A DNA stretch of 64,000 nucleotides from Leucobacter sp. CX169. Its GTDB lineage: Bacteria; Actinomycetota; Actinomycetes; Actinomycetales; Microbacteriaceae. Below the pieces are notes generated by a model. The model did not search any database. It had not been told where the DNA came from and saw only the letters and a program-made list of their open reading frames with translations. The stretch is taken from NCBI RefSeq assembly GCF_017161405.1, contig NZ_CP071051.1, positions 930,001-994,000 of the forward strand, read 5' to 3'. This document shows, one piece after another, positions 46,090 to 53,867 of the stretch. A program made the translations under genes and the position numbers. Position 1 is the stretch's first letter. Every line of letters starts with the position of its first letter.

Positions 46090-47055
46090 ATGGAAAAGCA
46101 CACGAAGGTCCGCGCACTCGCCGGCATCTTGAGCCTCGGGTTCGCCGTCGCGGGCCTCACCGCCTGCGGCGGGCAGTCGCTCTCAGACACGGGTGACTCG
46201 GCCGCGGCCGACACGAAGGTCGAGTTCATGGTCGTCCCCGAGGAGGAGAAGGCGAAGAGCGTCATCGAGGGGATCGAGCCCTCCGAGACTGCCGCGGCCC
46301 TCTTGCCCGACAACTTCAAGTCCGACGGCCTGAACTGGGTGACGTCGGTCGGGTACCCGCCCATGGAGGAGTGGGGCACGAACGGCACCGACATCATCGG
46401 CGTTGACCCGGCAATGGCGCATGCCATCTCGCGCAAGCTGGGCGTGAACGCGACCCTCGTCGACCAGGAGTTCAACTCGATGATTCCGGGCCTCATCTCG
46501 AAGCGCTACGACGTGCTCGCGAGCTCGATGACCGACAACGCCGAGCGCCGTGAGACGACGACGTTCGTCAACTACGTGAGCGCGGGCAACGCGTTCCTGG
46601 TCGGCAAGGGCAACCCCGAGGGCATCGAGGTGCCCGACGACCTGTGCGGCAAGACGGTCGCGGTCGTTGACTCGGGTTCGTCGGCGCTGCTCGCCGACGA
46701 GTACTCGAAGGGTTGCACCGATGCCGGGGCCGCGGCCTACGACATCCTGCGCTTCGATGGCGACTCGGCCGCGAACCTCGCGGTGCAGAGCGGCCGCGCC
46801 GTCGCGACCATCACCGACTACCCGGTGGCGGCGGCTCGCGCGGCCGACCCGGTGAACGAGATGGACTTCGTCGGCATCGAGGGCGGCGAGAGCCTCTGGG
46901 GTCTCGGCATCGACAACGCGAACCCCGAGCTCGCGAAGGCCGTGCAGGCAGCACTCCAGGAGCTCATGGACGACGGTACCTACCTCGAGCTGCTGAAGGC
47001 GTGGAACGTCGAGGGCATGGCTATCAACGAGGCCACCATCAACGGCGGCGCGTAA
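46090..47055 (+). CDS. ABC transporter substrate-binding lipoprotein, polar amino-acid family
   Basis: The 321-residue protein starts after AAAGGAG. Its signal peptide ends in the lipobox LTAC followed by GGQ. The type II periplasmic-binding fold shows in YPPMEEWGTNGTDIIGVDPAMAHAISRKLG and FNSMIPGLISKRYDVLASSMTDNAERRETTTFVNY, typical of amino-acid-binding proteins (SBP_bac_3). It delivers ligand to the permease encoded 44 bp downstream. Confidence 0.92.
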   Translation: MEKHTKVRALAGILSLGFAVAGLTACGGQSLSDTGDSAAADTKVEFMVVPEEEKAKSVIEGIEPSETAAALLPDNFKSDGLNWVTSVGYPPMEEWGTNGTDIIGVDPAMAHAISRKLGVNATLVDQEFNSMIPGLISKRYDVLASSMTDNAERRETTTFVNYVSAGNAFLVGKGNPEGIEVPDDLCGKTVAVVDSGSSALLADEYSKGCTDAGAAAYDILRFDGDSAANLAVQSGRAVATITDYPVAAARAADPVNEMDFVGIEGGESLWGLGIDNANPELAKAVQAALQELMDDGTYLELLKAWNVEGMAINEATINGGA

Positions 47056-47099
47056 CCGCCCCCTGTCACCCCACCCGTCCACCGAATGAAAGGCGCACC

Positions 47100-48110
47100 A
47101 TGAGCAGCCGATCACGCACGGTGCCGTTCGAGACCCCCACGGGTGAACGCATCGACATCGCCCCCGCCCTCCACTGGAAGCGGTGGCTGACCGGAGCCGT
47201 CGTGCTCGCCCTGGTGCTCTGGGCGATCTCGATCCTGGTGTTCAACCCGAACATTCGGTGGAACCGGGTGGGGGAGTACCTGTTCTCCCCGCGCATCCTC
47301 GAGGGCGTGATGGTCACCATCTGGGTGAGCATCGCGGCGACGATCCTGGGCCTCGTGCTCGGCGTCGTGCTCGCCATCATGAAGATCTCGAAGAACCCCG
47401 TGCTGCGGGTGACCGCGGAGGGCTACATCTGGTTCTTCCGCGGCACCCCGGTGCTCGTGCAGCTGATCTTCTGGTTCAACCTCGCGTTCCTCTTGCCGTA
47501 CATCACGCTGCAGATCCCGTTCACTCAGATCGGCGTGCGCTGGGACACGAACTCGCTCATCTCGGGCTCGGTCGCGGCCCTGCTCGGCCTCGGGCTCAAC
47601 CTCGCCGCGTACTTCGCGGAGACGGTGCGCGCCGGCATTCAGGCCGTCGACCAAGGGCAGCGCGAGGCGTCGCTCGCGAGCGGCATGACGAGCGGGCAGA
47701 CCATGCGCCTCATCGTGCTGCCGCAGGCGATGCGCATCATCATCCCGCCCACCGGCAACGAGTTCATCTCGATGCTCAAGACGACCTCGCTGATCGTGGT
47801 CGTCGCGGGCAACGACCTGATGACCAACGCGAGCCGCATCTACAAGCAGAACAACCTCATCATCGAGCTGCTGATCGTCGCGAGCATTTGGTACATGTTC
47901 CTCACCGCGATCGCGACCTACCTGCAGTCGCTGCTCGAGAAGCGGTATGGGCAGGATCGCGTCCGCCTCATCCGCGGCGAGGGATTCAGTCAGCGGGTCA
48001 TTCGCGTCGCCACCGGGGCGATCACCCTGCCTCGGGGGCCGAAGGGCCGGTCGGGCCCGCCTCCCGGCGCAGGCGCCGCGGCGAAGGAAGAAAAGGAGGT
48101 CGTGCGATGA
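47100..48110 (+). CDS. Polar amino-acid ABC transporter permease
   Basis: The 336-residue protein of the His/Glu/Gln/Arg/opine permease type has about five membrane helices, WFFRGTPVLVQLIFWFN and the EAA loop GQREASLASGMTSGQTMRLIVLPQAMRIIIPP. The N-terminus has a hydrophilic segment of about 30 residues and the C-terminus a Pro/Gly-rich basic tail. The homodimer would form the channel. It overlaps the ATPase gene by ATGA. Confidence 0.92.
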   Translation: MSSRSRTVPFETPTGERIDIAPALHWKRWLTGAVVLALVLWAISILVFNPNIRWNRVGEYLFSPRILEGVMVTIWVSIAATILGLVLGVVLAIMKISKNPVLRVTAEGYIWFFRGTPVLVQLIFWFNLAFLLPYITLQIPFTQIGVRWDTNSLISGSVAALLGLGLNLAAYFAETVRAGIQAVDQGQREASLASGMTSGQTMRLIVLPQAMRIIIPPTGNEFISMLKTTSLIVVVAGNDLMTNASRIYKQNNLIIELLIVASIWYMFLTAIATYLQSLLEKRYGQDRVRLIRGEGFSQRVIRVATGAITLPRGPKGRSGPPPGAGAAAKEEKEVVR

Positions 48111-48871
48111 GCGAACTATTGGTGGACGCCGCCGGGGTGCGGAAGTCGTTCGGCGCCGCGCAGGTGCTCAAGGGCGTGGACTTCCAGGTGCGCCGGGGCG
48201 AGGTGAGCTGCATTATTGGCCCCTCAGGATCCGGCAAGTCGACCTTCCTCCGCACCATCAACGCGCTCGAGTCGATTGACGCGGGCAGCCTGATCGTGCG
48301 CGGCGAGCAGGTCGGATACAGCCTGCGCGGCGGCAAGTACCACCCGTGGAACGACAAGGAGATGGCGCGCTTCCGCTCGCACATCGGCATGGTGTTCCAG
48401 CGCTTCAACCTCTACGGGCACCTGAGCGCGCAAGAGAACGTGGCGGCGAGCCTGATCCACGTGAAGAAGCTGCCGCAGTCGGTCGCCAACGCCCGGGCGC
48501 TCGAGCAGCTCGACCGGGTGGGCCTCGCGGACCACGCGCAGAAGTTGCCGCACCAGCTCTCGGGCGGGCAGCAGCAGCGGGTCGCGATCGCACGGGCGCT
48601 CGCGATGGACCCCGAGCTCATCTTGTTCGACGAGCCGACGAGCGCGCTCGACCCCGAGCTGGTCGACGAGGTGCTCGAGACCATGCGCGGCCTCGCCCGC
48701 GACGGCATGACGATGATTGTCGTCACGCACGAGATCGCCTTCGCGAAGGAGGCGGCCGACACGCTGAGCTTCTTCGACGAGGGGCGCGTCATCGAGTCGG
48801 GGGCGCCGAGCGCGATCCTGGAAGACGCGAGCTCGGTGCGCACGCGGGGCTTCCTGGACCGGGTGCGATGA
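48107..48871 (+). CDS. Polar amino-acid ABC transporter ATP-binding protein
   Basis: The 254-residue ATPase has Walker A GPSGSGKSTFLRTIN, Q-loop VFQRFNLYGHLS, signature LSGGQQQRVAIARALAMDP, Walker B LILFDEPTSALDPELV and His switch VVTHEIAFAKEAAD. The insert YSLRGGKYHPWNDKEM between Walker A and Q-loop is longer than usual. It energises the preceding permease. The next gene starts inside its stop codon. Confidence 0.94.
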   Translation: MSELLVDAAGVRKSFGAAQVLKGVDFQVRRGEVSCIIGPSGSGKSTFLRTINALESIDAGSLIVRGEQVGYSLRGGKYHPWNDKEMARFRSHIGMVFQRFNLYGHLSAQENVAASLIHVKKLPQSVANARALEQLDRVGLADHAQKLPHQLSGGQQQRVAIARALAMDPELILFDEPTSALDPELVDEVLETMRGLARDGMTMIVVTHEIAFAKEAADTLSFFDEGRVIESGAPSAILEDASSVRTRGFLDRVR

Positions 48872-49686
48872 GCGCGGGGCTTGCGGTGGTGCATCCCGTC
48901 ATCGGCATCTTGGGCGGCATGGGCCCCGCGGCCACCGCGGACTTCTACTCCAAGATCGTGCGCGCGACACCCGCGCTGCGCGATCAGGACCACCCGCAGG
49001 CGCTGATCTGGTCGGACCCGAGCATTCCCGACCGCACCTCGGCGCTCGCCGGCGCCGGCCCGCACCCGGGCCCGCAGCTCGCGGACGGCGCGCGGCGGCT
49101 CGAGCGCGGGGGAGCGGGGCTCATCGCCGTGCCCTGCAACACGGCCCACGCGTTTCTCGCCGAGATTCAGGCCGCGGTCGATATTCCGGTGCTGAACATG
49201 ATCGAGGAGACGCGGGACCGCGTGATCGAGGACGGGCTCGTGCCCGCCCGGAAGATTGCGCTGCTCGCCACCCTCGGCACGGTGCGGGCGAGGCTATACC
49301 AGCACGCGTTTGCGCGCAGCGGGGTCGAGGTCGTGGTGCCCGATGCCTCGTTGCAGGGGAGGGTCGCCGAGGCGATCGCGTGCGTGAAGAGCGATGCGGG
49401 CGACGCCCGTGCGGGCGAGCTGCTCGCGTCGGTCGTGGCGGCGTTCGCCGCCGACGGGATCGATGCCGTCATCGCCGGGTGCACCGAGCTGCCGATCGCG
49501 CTCGCCCAGGTGTCGGCGCTGCCGCTGCGGGTCGTCGACCCGACGCAGGTGCTGGCCGAGGCAGTGGTGCGGGAAGCGTTTGCTGAGGCGGGCGGTTCTC
49601 TGGCTGCCAGCGCGGCCGCCGCCGACTCGAATGCTGCTGGTTCGAGCGTTGCAGAGACGAACACCCGGGAAGGGGTGACCGCATGA
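48868..49686 (+). CDS. Aspartate/glutamate racemase-family protein
   Basis: The 272-residue protein begins with IGILGGMGPAATADFYSKIV, the YgeA/aspartate-racemase signature. The first catalytic Cys is in VPCNTAH and the second in AGCTELP. These act as the two bases in PLP-independent racemisation. It carries a C-terminal Ala/Ser-rich tail. It overlaps the ABC ATPase gene (ATGA) and the P1 peptidase gene, so it is coupled to uptake and cleavage of peptide-like substrates. Substrate could be Asp, Glu or another amino acid. Confidence 0.9.
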   Translation: MSAGLAVVHPVIGILGGMGPAATADFYSKIVRATPALRDQDHPQALIWSDPSIPDRTSALAGAGPHPGPQLADGARRLERGGAGLIAVPCNTAHAFLAEIQAAVDIPVLNMIEETRDRVIEDGLVPARKIALLATLGTVRARLYQHAFARSGVEVVVPDASLQGRVAEAIACVKSDAGDARAGELLASVVAAFAADGIDAVIAGCTELPIALAQVSALPLRVVDPTQVLAEAVVREAFAEAGGSLAASAAAADSNAAGSSVAETNTREGVTA

Positions 49687-50720
49687 CCGCGAACTCCAGG
49701 CCACGCTTGGCCGATCTCGGCATCGGGCCGGGCCCGTTTCCGCGTGGCGAGCTCAACGCAATCACCGACGTCGCCGGGGTCGAGATCGGCCACGCGACCA
49801 TCGCCGCGCACGAGATCAACAGTGGCGTGACCGCGATCGTGCCGCGCCAGCTCTCGGCCGAGCGGCGGACGCTGCCCGCCGGGCTCGCGGTCGGCAACGG
49901 CTACGGCAAGCTGATCGGCGCGACGCAGATTCAGGAGCTGGGATCGATCGAGACCCCGATCCTGCTCACCAGCACGCTGTCCGCGTTCCGCGCCGCCGAC
50001 GCCCTCGTGACCGAGGTGCTCGCGCAGCCGTGGCACGCGAAGACCACGACGCTGAACCCGGTCGTCGGCGAGACGAACGACGGCTTCCTGTCGCACATCC
50101 GCGACCGGCCGGTCACAGGGGAGCACCTGCGGGCTGCGCTCGCCGCAGCCGCGAGTGGGCCGGTGGCCGAGGGCGCCGTGGGCGCCGGGGCCGGCACGAC
50201 CGCGCTCGGGTTCAAGGGCGGCATCGGCACGGCGTCGCGCGTGGTCGCCGTCGGGTCACGCTCGGTCACCGTCGGCGTGCTGGTGCAGAGCAACTTCACG
50301 GGTCTGCTGCGCATCGCGGGCGTGCCCATGCCGTCCGCCGAGCTCGTGCCAGGGCCGACGGCGGAGACGGTCGGGAATTCGTGCATGATCGTCGTTGCGC
50401 TCGACGCCCCGTTCGACGGGCGGCAGCTTTCGCGCATCGCGCGCCGCGCGGTCATCGGCATGCGCGGGGTCGGCGCAGACTTCTCGAACGGCAGCGGCGA
50501 CTACGCGATCGCGTTCACGACTGGCGCGGGGGAGTCCCTCGCCGACGACCACTGCTCGGGGCTCTTCCACGCGACGATGCTCGCGGTCGAGGAGGCGCTG
50601 ATTAACTCGATCCTGCGGGCCGAGACGCGGACGGGGCCCGAGGGGCGCGTGGCGCACGGAATCCCGGTGGATGCGGTGCGGGAGCGGCTGGAGCGGGCTG
50701 GGGTGACTGGGTTGGAGTGA
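49683..50720 (+). CDS. P1-family peptidase (DmpA/BapA-like aminopeptidase)
   Basis: The 345-residue N-terminal-nucleophile hydrolase is made as one chain and cleaves itself. The conserved site is VGNS, so Ser233 becomes the N-terminal nucleophile of the beta chain; SCMIVVALDAPF matches the segment after the DmpA cleavage point. Other family marks are TDVAGVEIGHATI, VGETNDGFL and GFKGGIGTASRVV. Members release D-amino acids or beta-amino acids from peptides or amides. It closes an operon with an importer and racemase. A diverged duplicate of its last 180 bp lies at 51679-51857. Confidence 0.9.
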   Translation: MTANSRPRLADLGIGPGPFPRGELNAITDVAGVEIGHATIAAHEINSGVTAIVPRQLSAERRTLPAGLAVGNGYGKLIGATQIQELGSIETPILLTSTLSAFRAADALVTEVLAQPWHAKTTTLNPVVGETNDGFLSHIRDRPVTGEHLRAALAAAASGPVAEGAVGAGAGTTALGFKGGIGTASRVVAVGSRSVTVGVLVQSNFTGLLRIAGVPMPSAELVPGPTAETVGNSCMIVVALDAPFDGRQLSRIARRAVIGMRGVGADFSNGSGDYAIAFTTGAGESLADDHCSGLFHATMLAVEEALINSILRAETRTGPEGRVAHGIPVDAVRERLERAGVTGLE

Positions 50721-50838
50721 AGAACTGACCAGTAGTCGATAGGGTCTCGGAATTCGGTCACGGTTGTGCGCGGAAGCGCTTCGTGCACGGTGATCTACCG
50801 GGCGCTGCTGCGGGCTCTTGCGGCGTGCATCGCCACCC

Positions 50839-50866
50839 TTCCGCGCTCAGGATGCGAGGGTATGCT
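50839..50866 (+). promoter_or_regulatory. Possible promoter of the secreted-protein gene
   Basis: A good -10 TATGCT lies at 50861-50866, with a weak -35 TTCCGC 16 bp upstream at 50839-50844. Transcription should start within about three bases of the GTG at 50876, giving a leaderless or nearly leaderless mRNA, common in actinobacteria. Confidence 0.45.
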
Positions 50867-50875
50867 GGCGGAACT

Positions 50876-51409
50876 GTGTCTCACTCGTCGACGATCTCCC
50901 CAGCGCGGCTGCGCCTGGGCGTGGCCAGGCCCTTGTCCGCTGCGCTTCTGCTGCTAGGGAGCGCGGTGCTTGCTCCGTTCTCCCTCCCTCAAGCCGCCTA
51001 CGCCGAAGGTCCGAGCGTCTTTGCGGCGAGTGATCTGCAGATGCTTGCATCGGCCGACGCCGAGAACTCCGTAACCGATATCGACCTCTCGCTTGACGTT
51101 GAGGAGGCGCCGACGGTACCGGTCGCGCCCGCTGCGGAATACACCCTCGAGCAGTTCATGTTTACCGGGTCGGTGAACTGGGGCGGTTATCGCTTCACCT
51201 ATTACAGTCAGCAGGTGCTTCCTGGTGGTGGACTTGCGATCTCCGGTCGACACGTGAACGCGGGCGGCTACGTGAGTGACGGCGACGGGTTCATTGTTCT
51301 CGCGGGTTCAGCACCCAAGGGTACGGTCTTCGAGACCCCGTTCGGGTACCCCGGAAAGATCTACGATCGCGGCACCGTCGGCAATCACCTCGACGTCTAC
51401 ATCAGGTAG
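50876..51409 (+). CDS. Secreted 177-residue protein of unknown function
   Basis: Starting from GTG 50876 the protein has an Arg-containing n-region, a hydrophobic core (LSAALLLLGSAVLAPF) and a signal-peptidase site near AAYAEG. The mature part has a Pro/Val-rich linker and a C-terminal beta domain running from GSVNWGGYRFTYYSQQ to GNHLDVYIR. The ending and the PKGTVFETPFG segment recall the 3D/double-psi barrel fold of cell-wall enzymes, but three catalytic Asp residues are not evident, so the match is tentative. An in-frame ATG at 50852 is an alternative start. It is bracketed by duplicated peptidase sequence. Confidence 0.7.
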   Translation: MSHSSTISPARLRLGVARPLSAALLLLGSAVLAPFSLPQAAYAEGPSVFAASDLQMLASADAENSVTDIDLSLDVEEAPTVPVAPAAEYTLEQFMFTGSVNWGGYRFTYYSQQVLPGGGLAISGRHVNAGGYVSDGDGFIVLAGSAPKGTVFETPFGYPGKIYDRGTVGNHLDVYIR

Positions 51410-51678
51410 CAACTCAGCGGCAGCTCGCGGCTCTGCCGTCGGCGAAAGCGTCTGCGGAGCCCCGTCGTGGACATGACGGATTTCGACCCCGACTCATGTG
51501 ATCCGGAACCTGCTGCGAGCTGCAGTGCGCAAAATAGTCACGGTGACTTTCTGGCCTGGACGGCAGACATTCATGGGGCGGGATTCAAGATACCGCTGAT
51601 GTTCTTCCTTCATTGGCTGATTTCGCTCCGGCTGACCTGGAGCTGGCCCATATGAATGAACGAAGTGTTGTGCGTTCG
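51410..51678. other. 269-bp gene-free stretch between the secreted protein gene and the peptidase fragment
   Basis: No open frame with recognisable content. It is AT-richer than flanking backbone, especially 51530-51660. Nothing further seen. Confidence 0.4.
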
Positions 51679-51857
51679 GCGACGGCGACTGCTCGGGGCT
51701 CTTCCACGCGACGATGCTCGCGGTTGAGGAGGCGCTGATCAACTCGATCCTGCGGGCCGAGACGCGAATTGGGCCCGAGGGGCGCGTGGCGCACGGGATC
51801 CCGGTGGACGTGGTGCGGGAGCGGCTGGAGCGAGCTGGGGCGACGAGGTTGATGTGA
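51679..51857 (+). pseudogene. Duplicated 3' fragment of the P1 peptidase gene
   Basis: Over 170 aligned bases (51688-51857 against 50551-50720) I count 14 differences and no gaps, about 92% identity. The piece covers roughly the last 57 codons plus stop of the peptidase, and most changes are synonymous or near the stop. It has no start codon or promoter. It forms a direct repeat with the intact gene end, 1.1 kb apart. Confidence 0.88.
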
Positions 51858-51899
51858 TGTGCGCGGTGATGACACTCCGGCTGGAGAGAATGATCCGGG

Positions 51900-53735
51900 C
51901 TACCGTCGTATCCCCAACGCAGCCAGTGGATTCCGCTTCGGCTCACTTGCATCGGCTGGCTCGACACCAGGCTCGAATCCCTTTTCCCGCATGAAGCTCA
52001 GCGCACGTTCGATCGAGCCGAGCTTCTCAACGAGTTCTTTCAATGCAGGTGCTGACTCGTCGGAGAACTCATCAAGCCGCTCATGCTTACGTCGCAAGCT
52101 AGTCTCGATCTCCACAAAGTTTGCCCATACGGCCCGGTCCTGCGCTGGGTCGACCCCATTGCGCAGAATTACCAAGGCCAGCTGTCGCGAAACAACCTCC
52201 TCCAACGTTCCCGAGGAAGTGTCAGCGCTGGCAAGACCGTATGCGATGCTACCGCCGCCAGCGGTTACAAGCGTTCCCGCGGTGAGCAAGCCACCGATCA
52301 TTCCGCCCGGTCCAAAGCTAGCCAAGGCGCTAGTGACCACGGCTGCTCCAGCAAGTCCCGGTGCGGCAGCGAGTGCGAGTCCACCTGTCGCAACCACAAG
52401 AGCTACCGCTCCAGCGCCCACAATTCCCCATCGGACCCAATCCACGCCGCGCTTGCCACTGGCCACTTCCTGGGCCAGCTTTGCTGCGGCGAATACCTCG
52501 GCGCCATATAGACTCCCGAGCCCCATTTCGGCTGTGAGATCTTGAAGTGCCTCCTCTCGCTTATCCCTTGGAACTGAAATCTCAAAAGGACGAATGATGT
52601 TTTCTGATGCGATCAGAGTGAGCACGAGAGATGCTTCGTCTTTTGACATGTGGCTGCTCGGGAGCGGTTCGGGTGCAAAAGCATCCGGGTCGGAGAGATC
52701 GAAAGCGAGGCGTGCAATCTCAAATGGAAGCCCTCGATTCTCATCTAGGTTCCGTTGCCTGACCCCGCCAACTGCGGCGGCCTGAACGTGGCGAAGCGCG
52801 CCGGCGTATCGATCTCGGAGGTCACCTTCGAGCCTAAGCTGGATTAGGTGGGCATATCGCAGGGCCCAAAGGACGATTCGCTCGGCGTAGTCCACTGGAA
52901 TGTCAAGGCTCTTCTCTGCGCGCGCAATTTCTTTCGACCTCGAACCGAAGAGTGCGAAACCGATCGCTGAAGCAACGGACTCATCGGCAAGGTATTCGAC
53001 TGCATCGTGCACACGCGGGGACAATTTCGACTGGGTACAGAAATCAATTACCCACGGAAAGACAGAAGAAACGCCTCGGTGGGCAGCGACCGGATCGTGT
53101 GAGTTCCAGAAGTTCACCCACCAGGCCAGATTCGTAGGTGGCTCCTTCAGGATGTCGCGCAGGTTTCCTGGGTTGAAGTTGCCATTCGCAAGCGGGCTTC
53201 CGATCGTCACCATCCCCGAGACCTTCAATCCAGACGGTAGGCGACGCACGAGATCCGCGGCGATCACCGATCCGAGGCTGTGGGCCACGATTACGACTTG
53301 CCCCGACTCGGGAAGCGTGGAGAGGATCCGGCTAAGTACTTGAGCACGAATCTGCGGCTTCTGCATGTAGTTTCGCGCCTGCGCAAATTGTGGAAGTTTG
53401 ACGGCGAGATCGATGGTGGTGTCTCCGCCGATCCGGGCGCTGCCATGATTGTGACGCCCCAGCCTGAACTCAATTGCGCCGATTCGCCGTTCGAAATCTC
53501 GACGGTTCTGACGAGCCTGCGCTCGAGGGGGCTGCTTGACAGTGATTTCAGGAAGGGCCGTTTTATCGTCCGAGCCCAGGAGAGCGTGCGCATACTTGGG
53601 AACGATCACCCGCGTTTCTGTGAGCTCTGGGTATCCAAGGCTAACTAAGGCGGTGGAAAGCGAATCTCTCCAGTCGTCATTAACATCGCCGGCTCCTACA
53701 CCGTGCAGGAGCAACAGGGATGGTTCGTTCGTCAA
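51900..53735 (-). CDS. Alpha/beta serine hydrolase with C-terminal glycine-rich membrane segment
   Basis: The 611-residue protein has an N-terminal hydrolase: oxyanion HG at 11-12 (LLLLHGVGAG), nucleophile Ser153 in VAHSLGS, and probable Asp214 (NSHDPVA) and His243 (RVHDAVEY) completing the triad. Residues about 435-501 are very hydrophobic and Gly/Ala-rich, enough for two or three membrane passes. A charged C-terminal helix follows (LRRKHERLDEFSDESAPALKELVEKL). No signal peptide is present. Lipase or esterase activity at the membrane is likely. Domain order resembles membrane-targeting effector proteins, but no specific family was recognised. The stop is 42 bp from the peptidase fragment. 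Confidence 0.75.
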   Translation of the reverse strand: MTNEPSLLLLHGVGAGDVNDDWRDSLSTALVSLGYPELTETRVIVPKYAHALLGSDDKTALPEITVKQPPRAQARQNRRDFERRIGAIEFRLGRHNHGSARIGGDTTIDLAVKLPQFAQARNYMQKPQIRAQVLSRILSTLPESGQVVIVAHSLGSVIAADLVRRLPSGLKVSGMVTIGSPLANGNFNPGNLRDILKEPPTNLAWWVNFWNSHDPVAAHRGVSSVFPWVIDFCTQSKLSPRVHDAVEYLADESVASAIGFALFGSRSKEIARAEKSLDIPVDYAERIVLWALRYAHLIQLRLEGDLRDRYAGALRHVQAAAVGGVRQRNLDENRGLPFEIARLAFDLSDPDAFAPEPLPSSHMSKDEASLVLTLIASENIIRPFEISVPRDKREEALQDLTAEMGLGSLYGAEVFAAAKLAQEVASGKRGVDWVRWGIVGAGAVALVVATGGLALAAAPGLAGAAVVTSALASFGPGGMIGGLLTAGTLVTAGGGSIAYGLASADTSSGTLEEVVSRQLALVILRNGVDPAQDRAVWANFVEIETSLRRKHERLDEFSDESAPALKELVEKLGSIERALSFMREKGFEPGVEPADASEPKRNPLAALGIRR

Positions 53736-53867
53736 TGAAACTCCATGAGGTCTGCCGAGTGTCTGAGTAACTCGGTCGGAAGTGCAAAGTATTTTGGTGA
53801 CTCGCCCTATTGTTGCGGTTTTAGGAGCCCTTGTGCAGTCTCGAGCGGAGTGGCGAATAGGCGTGCA

